Below are positions 15,098 to 17,413 of a stretch of DNA of 17,413 nucleotides, one piece after another. The stretch is taken from contig JAUWDN010000003.1 of NCBI GenBank assembly GCA_030608765.1, positions 1-17,413 on the forward strand. The letters run 5' to 3'. Position 1 is the first letter of the stretch; each line of letters begins with the position of its first letter. The notes under the pieces are model-generated. The model was given only the letters and a program-made list of their open reading frames with translations. It was not told where the DNA came from and did not search any database. A program made the translations under genes and the position numbers. The stretch is from Promethearchaeota archaeon (GTDB lineage Archaea; Asgardarchaeota; Lokiarchaeia; Sigynarchaeales; SOKP01).

Positions 15098-15628
15098 ATG
15101 ATGAGCGTAAATATGGAAAATGTAACTTTTGAAGAGGTTGTAAAAAAAATCGCAAAAATTGTTTTAACAAGCCCTCAAAAAATGATTCGAGAGGAAGATC
15201 TCAGGATTATAAGTAAAGATTTCGAATTTGAAGAAATTATAAGTGCTGTTTATTTAAACTTAAAAAACATTGGCTTCGAATTTATAAAATCGAGGTTTTT
15301 AGATCAAGTTTATTATGTTTTAACATCTGAGGGTAAAGATGATAGCATAACACCCTCTCAATATGGTACTTTAGCTTTGATTCTGGCACTTAGCAAAGAA
15401 TTAGATGAAAATTTAGAAATTAACGACTTAGAAGAAATTTTTAAGGTGGTTTGGACTTCTGATGTAGAATTTCTAATCAAAAATGATTATTTAAGAAGAT
15501 TTGAAGACCAAAATATATTAAGAATTACTCCAATAGGAAAAGCACTGTTAAAAAATATCCTTCAAGATTTAGATTTGAAAAATTTATTAGAAGTATTTAC
15601 GGCGAAAAATCAAGCTGATAAATTATAA
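15098..15628 (+). CDS. Tandem winged-helix protein resembling KITE subunits (ScpB/Nse3)
   Basis: A 176-residue protein with two successive winged-helix-like units, about 8-78 and 88-165. The second contains YGTLALILALSKEL, NDLEEIFK and a beta-wing LRRFEDQNILRITPIGKALL, a layout shared by MAGE/Nse3 and ScpB, the KITE partners of SMC complexes. The first unit reads FEEIISAVYLNLKNIGFEF then DQVYYVLTSEG. KITE proteins dimerise and bind kleisin; in isolation such domains can also bind DNA. It follows the SMC-like gene after only five bases, as KITE genes often do. Start ATG 15098 is preceded by AGAAGAG; a second ATG directly follows. The family call is by fold pattern, not strong identity. Confidence 0.68.
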   Translation: MMSVNMENVTFEEVVKKIAKIVLTSPQKMIREEDLRIISKDFEFEEIISAVYLNLKNIGFEFIKSRFLDQVYYVLTSEGKDDSITPSQYGTLALILALSKELDENLEINDLEEIFKVVWTSDVEFLIKNDYLRRFEDQNILRITPIGKALLKNILQDLDLKNLLEVFTAKNQADKL

Positions 15629-15636
15629 AAAAAAAA
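15627..15636 (-). terminator. T10 terminator of the Sm gene
   Basis: Reading the minus strand, a run of ten T follows the Sm gene stop codon after 12 bases, a typical archaeal U-tract terminator. The same bases are an A-run on the plus strand and so do not obviously serve the convergent winged-helix gene. Confidence 0.55.
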
Positions 15637-15648
15637 GGATCTAAATTA

Positions 15649-16065
15649 TTACTTATCTAGATCAATTTTGAATTGATCGTATATTTTTTTTACACGATCC
15701 GCTGAAGGACCAGTACCTCTCACTCCATCCTCATTTACAATAATTTTCCCGTTTAGAATAGAGATTATATTTTGATCTTCAATGTAATTCACGTGTCCTT
15801 TGGAAAAAATGGTAGCAATTCTATCAGCTAATCCTTTCATAGGAAACGGTTCTTCTTCTACAGTTACATAATGATAGTATGAACTCCTAATCATTAGTTT
15901 TGGGAAAACCTTATTTTTTTCAGTTTTAACATTTATTAATATGAGGTTAGAATCTTCTGAAATTCCTTTTAATTGACCTACAAAGAATCTGTCTTTTTCT
16001 ATATAAACTTTAACAATCTTGTCAATAAGTAACCCTAATTCTGTATTATATTGCCTTAGACTAAT
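15649..16065 (-). CDS. Sm-like archaeal protein, SmAP3-type, probable ATT start
   Basis: Reading from 16065 gives 138 residues. The Sm fold is clear: ISLRQYNTELGLLIDKIV, then VKVYIEKDRFFVGQLKGI and NLILINV (Sm1), then FPKLMIRSSYYHYVTVEEEP (Sm2). A C-terminal domain of about 70 residues with GLADRIATIF, EDQNIISILNGKIIVNE and DGVRGTGPSADRVKK follows, as in archaeal SmAP3. Sm rings bind U-rich RNA. An ATG at 15894 would cut off the Sm domain, and no ATG, GTG or TTG is available upstream in frame. ATT at 16065-16063 lies seven bases after GGTG, a correct Shine-Dalgarno spacing, so I choose it. HypB, 97 bases upstream, is in the same direction. Confidence 0.8.
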   Translation of the reverse strand: MSLRQYNTELGLLIDKIVKVYIEKDRFFVGQLKGISEDSNLILINVKTEKNKVFPKLMIRSSYYHYVTVEEEPFPMKGLADRIATIFSKGHVNYIEDQNIISILNGKIIVNEDGVRGTGPSADRVKKIYDQFKIDLDK

Positions 16066-16162
16066 ATATCAACACCTTCAATTAAAATATTACTTTATTA
16101 TTAATATTATCTTCATTTACTTTTATTTTTAATTTAAACAATCTATTACTAATTTCTATTAA

Positions 16163-16822
16163 TTAATCGGAGAATAATTCCTCTATTAATTCAGGTATAT
16201 TTTCTTCTGTCATTGCACTGGTTGTAAAGATTTTGAGATTCGGATTAATCTCTAATGCATCGTTAATCATAAGTTCGATATCTACATCTATCACATCGAT
16301 TAGATCTACTTTATTAATAACAGCTATGTCTGAAAATTTGAACAACATCGGATGTTTTTGAATAACCCATGGTCCTTCTGTAATTGAGACCACTATTATT
16401 CTTTTATCCGTACCCAAAATAAAATCCGAAGGACATATCAGATTTCCTACGTTCTCTATAAAAACGACATCATAATTACTTAAATCGTGATTCTTAATTA
16501 CTTGAGAAATATGATAGGAATTTAATGCACATTCTCTACCAGTGTTTATTTGGACGGTTTTCACTCCGTGTTTCTCTATTCGATCTGCATCTATTCTCGT
16601 CGTTACATCTCCATTAATTACTAAGACTCTTTTATTTTTGGAAATTCTCTTAGTAATTGATTCCAAGAGAGCTGTTTTCCCAGCTCCTATAGCTCCAACT
16701 ACATCAAATGAACGAATATTATACTTTAAGAAGATTTCTTTATTCTGAGCTGCTAAATTCTCGTTATTTTCAATTAAATCCTCGTTTAACTCAATTATTT
16801 TTGATAAGTCTTCTTCTGACAT
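16163..16822 (-). CDS. hypB: Hydrogenase nickel-incorporation GTPase HypB, metal site altered
   Basis: This 219-residue protein has all G-domain landmarks of HypB: P-loop GAIGAGKT at 43-50, GDVTTRIDADR at 71-81, ENVGNLICP around 123-131 and NKVD at 170-173. HypB uses GTP to load nickel into [NiFe]-hydrogenase or urease precursors together with HypA. The N-terminal 35 residues are a charged helix rather than a histidine-rich nickel store. The known metal site of archaeal HypB uses Cys-His in ECHLDA and a later Cys; here the segment reads ECALNS, so the His is Ala, while C98 and C130 are kept. ATG at 16822 gives the standard length. No hypA or hydrogenase gene is visible in the window. Confidence 0.92.
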   Translation of the reverse strand: MSEEDLSKIIELNEDLIENNENLAAQNKEIFLKYNIRSFDVVGAIGAGKTALLESITKRISKNKRVLVINGDVTTRIDADRIEKHGVKTVQINTGRECALNSYHISQVIKNHDLSNYDVVFIENVGNLICPSDFILGTDKRIIVVSITEGPWVIQKHPMLFKFSDIAVINKVDLIDVIDVDIELMINDALEINPNLKIFTTSAMTEENIPELIEELFSD

Positions 16823-16858
16823 TTTTAAAACTAAACTAAGAAATCAATCAATAAAGAT

Positions 16859-16866
16859 AAAAAAAA
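16859..16866 (-). terminator. T8 tract after the rhomboid-like gene
   Basis: On the minus strand a run of eight T, about 57 bases after the stop of the rhomboid-like gene and before HypB, may terminate that upstream transcript. Confidence 0.35.
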
Positions 16867-16923
16867 TAGCTTTCGTTCGTTGATATTTTTTTTGGATTTG
16901 AGTGATAGAAATATTTTATGTGA

Positions 16924-17413
16924 CTATCGATTTTTCATTTTATAATTATAAACGAGATATGAAGCGAGAATCCCTCCCAAATCAGGAAGATAAATAATTA
17001 GGGCAGGAGGGTAATTAATTGCAAAAAGTAGACCTGGGATTAACTTTATTAATATTAAGAAGGTTATAATAGTTTTCCCTCTCAACTTTATCGGCATAAA
17101 AAAAATTAAAAACGTCATTTGTCGGTTCCAATTCATAAATATCATAAAACAGATAACACCTAGTAGGGCACCCGAGGCTAATCCATAAGGGATTATTATT
17201 ATATACCCAGAAGGTATTAAAAATATCTCCAATATAATCCATAATATAAAATAAACCAATCCAGAGAATAATGCGCAAGTCAGATACAAGCGTAGTAAGA
17301 ATTTTGTTCCAAATGCCCGTTCAATATTTTTAATAATCATGTAGAAAAAAAGTATGATGATAACTAGAAAAAATAATCCAAATAAATTAGAAGTATAACT
17401 TACAAATACTGAT
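16924..17413 (-). CDS. Rhomboid-like membrane protein, 5' end outside window, catalytic His replaced
   Basis: The frame is open from the right edge, giving at least 162 residues of a strongly hydrophobic protein; an ATG at 17340 is internal and would remove a membrane helix. It resembles the rhomboid core: NLFGLFFLVIIILFFYMIIK then NIERAFGTKFLLRLYL (family: the fG..lE..fGs..Fl.lYl region), then PYGLASGALLG for the GxSG segment, and finally YLPDLGGILASYL, where active rhomboids have HxxG within AHLGG. The serine is present but the histidine is aspartate, so proteolytic activity is doubtful and it may be an inactive rhomboid. At least five membrane helices can be seen. It is the last visible gene before HypB on this strand; a substrate or partner cannot be named. 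Confidence 0.7.
   Translation of the reverse strand, partial: SVFVSYTSNLFGLFFLVIIILFFYMIIKNIERAFGTKFLLRLYLTCALFSGLVYFILWIILEIFLIPSGYIIIIPYGLASGALLGVICFMIFMNWNRQMTFLIFFMPIKLRGKTIITFLILIKLIPGLLFAINYPPALIIYLPDLGGILASYLVYNYKMKNR

Noticed and set aside
13452..15628. Wadjet/MksBEF defence system
   Set aside because: The SMC-like protein is far too short and lacks Walker motifs, there is no JetD/Toprim gene and no clear kleisin; only the KITE-like gene is shared.
15649..15894. An 81-residue protein starting at the ATG at 15894
   Set aside because: It starts in the middle of the Sm2 motif; the same frame continues upstream with a normal Sm1 motif to 16065.
16924..17340. ATG at 17340 as the start of the membrane protein
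   Set aside because: The frame stays open and hydrophobic to the window edge, and the added residues fit the rhomboid helix before the NIERAFG segment.
1..17413. CRISPR arrays, tRNA or rRNA genes, insertion sequences
   Set aside because: No regularly spaced repeats, no tRNA-like TTCRANTC with matching acceptor ends, no rRNA motifs and no transposase or terminal repeats were seen on either strand.

Overview
The window looks like a piece of an AT-rich archaeal genome, most likely from an Asgard archaeon of the Lokiarchaeia type. Its information-processing genes are archaeal/eukaryotic in kind: Pelota, the elongation factor Elf1, a long SmAP3-type Sm protein, COG2108- and COG2100-type radical SAM enzymes and an archaeal HypB. 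It also encodes small proteins resembling eukaryotic actin-cytoskeleton components: a 51-residue WH2 protein and a coiled-coil/polyproline protein resembling WASH subunit CCDC53. The lineage is inferred from gene content only; no rRNA gene is present.

Left part (1-5592, all + strand): the tail of an unidentified gene, a radical SAM enzyme with unusual cysteine spacing, a RimI-like acetyltransferase, the WH2 mini-protein, Pelota, a radical SAM/TRAM enzyme, a three-helix coiled-coil protein that could be BAR-like, and the CCDC53-like polyproline protein. Three candidate cytoskeleton or membrane genes thus lie within 3.8 kb. T-rich tracts and TATA-like boxes suggest several short transcription units.

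Middle (5866-6477, - strand): the gene for Elf1. Its zinc-ribbon codons are interrupted by a 30-base insert with an in-frame stop. The insert folds, together with its flanks, into a bulge-helix-bulge structure whose predicted cut sites rejoin the exons exactly and restore the CPNC zinc knuckle. This is the clearest unusual finding in the window.

Right-centre (6684-15628, + strand): eight tightly packed genes forming a probable operon. In order they are an unknown alpha-rich protein, a protein with two tandem zinc-ribbon units, two unknown proteins, a Vps4/Cdc48-like AAA ATPase, a basic coiled-coil protein, an SMC/Rad50-like protein that keeps the head-coil-head layout but has lost its Walker motifs, and a tandem winged-helix protein resembling KITE subunits (ScpB/Nse3). 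I infer an undescribed SMC-like, AAA-powered DNA or chromosome complex; its function is unknown.

Right end (15649-17413, - strand): a SmAP3-type Sm protein that appears to start at ATT behind a good Shine-Dalgarno sequence, hydrogenase nickel-insertion GTPase HypB with a changed metal site, and the end-truncated gene of a rhomboid-like membrane protein lacking the catalytic histidine.
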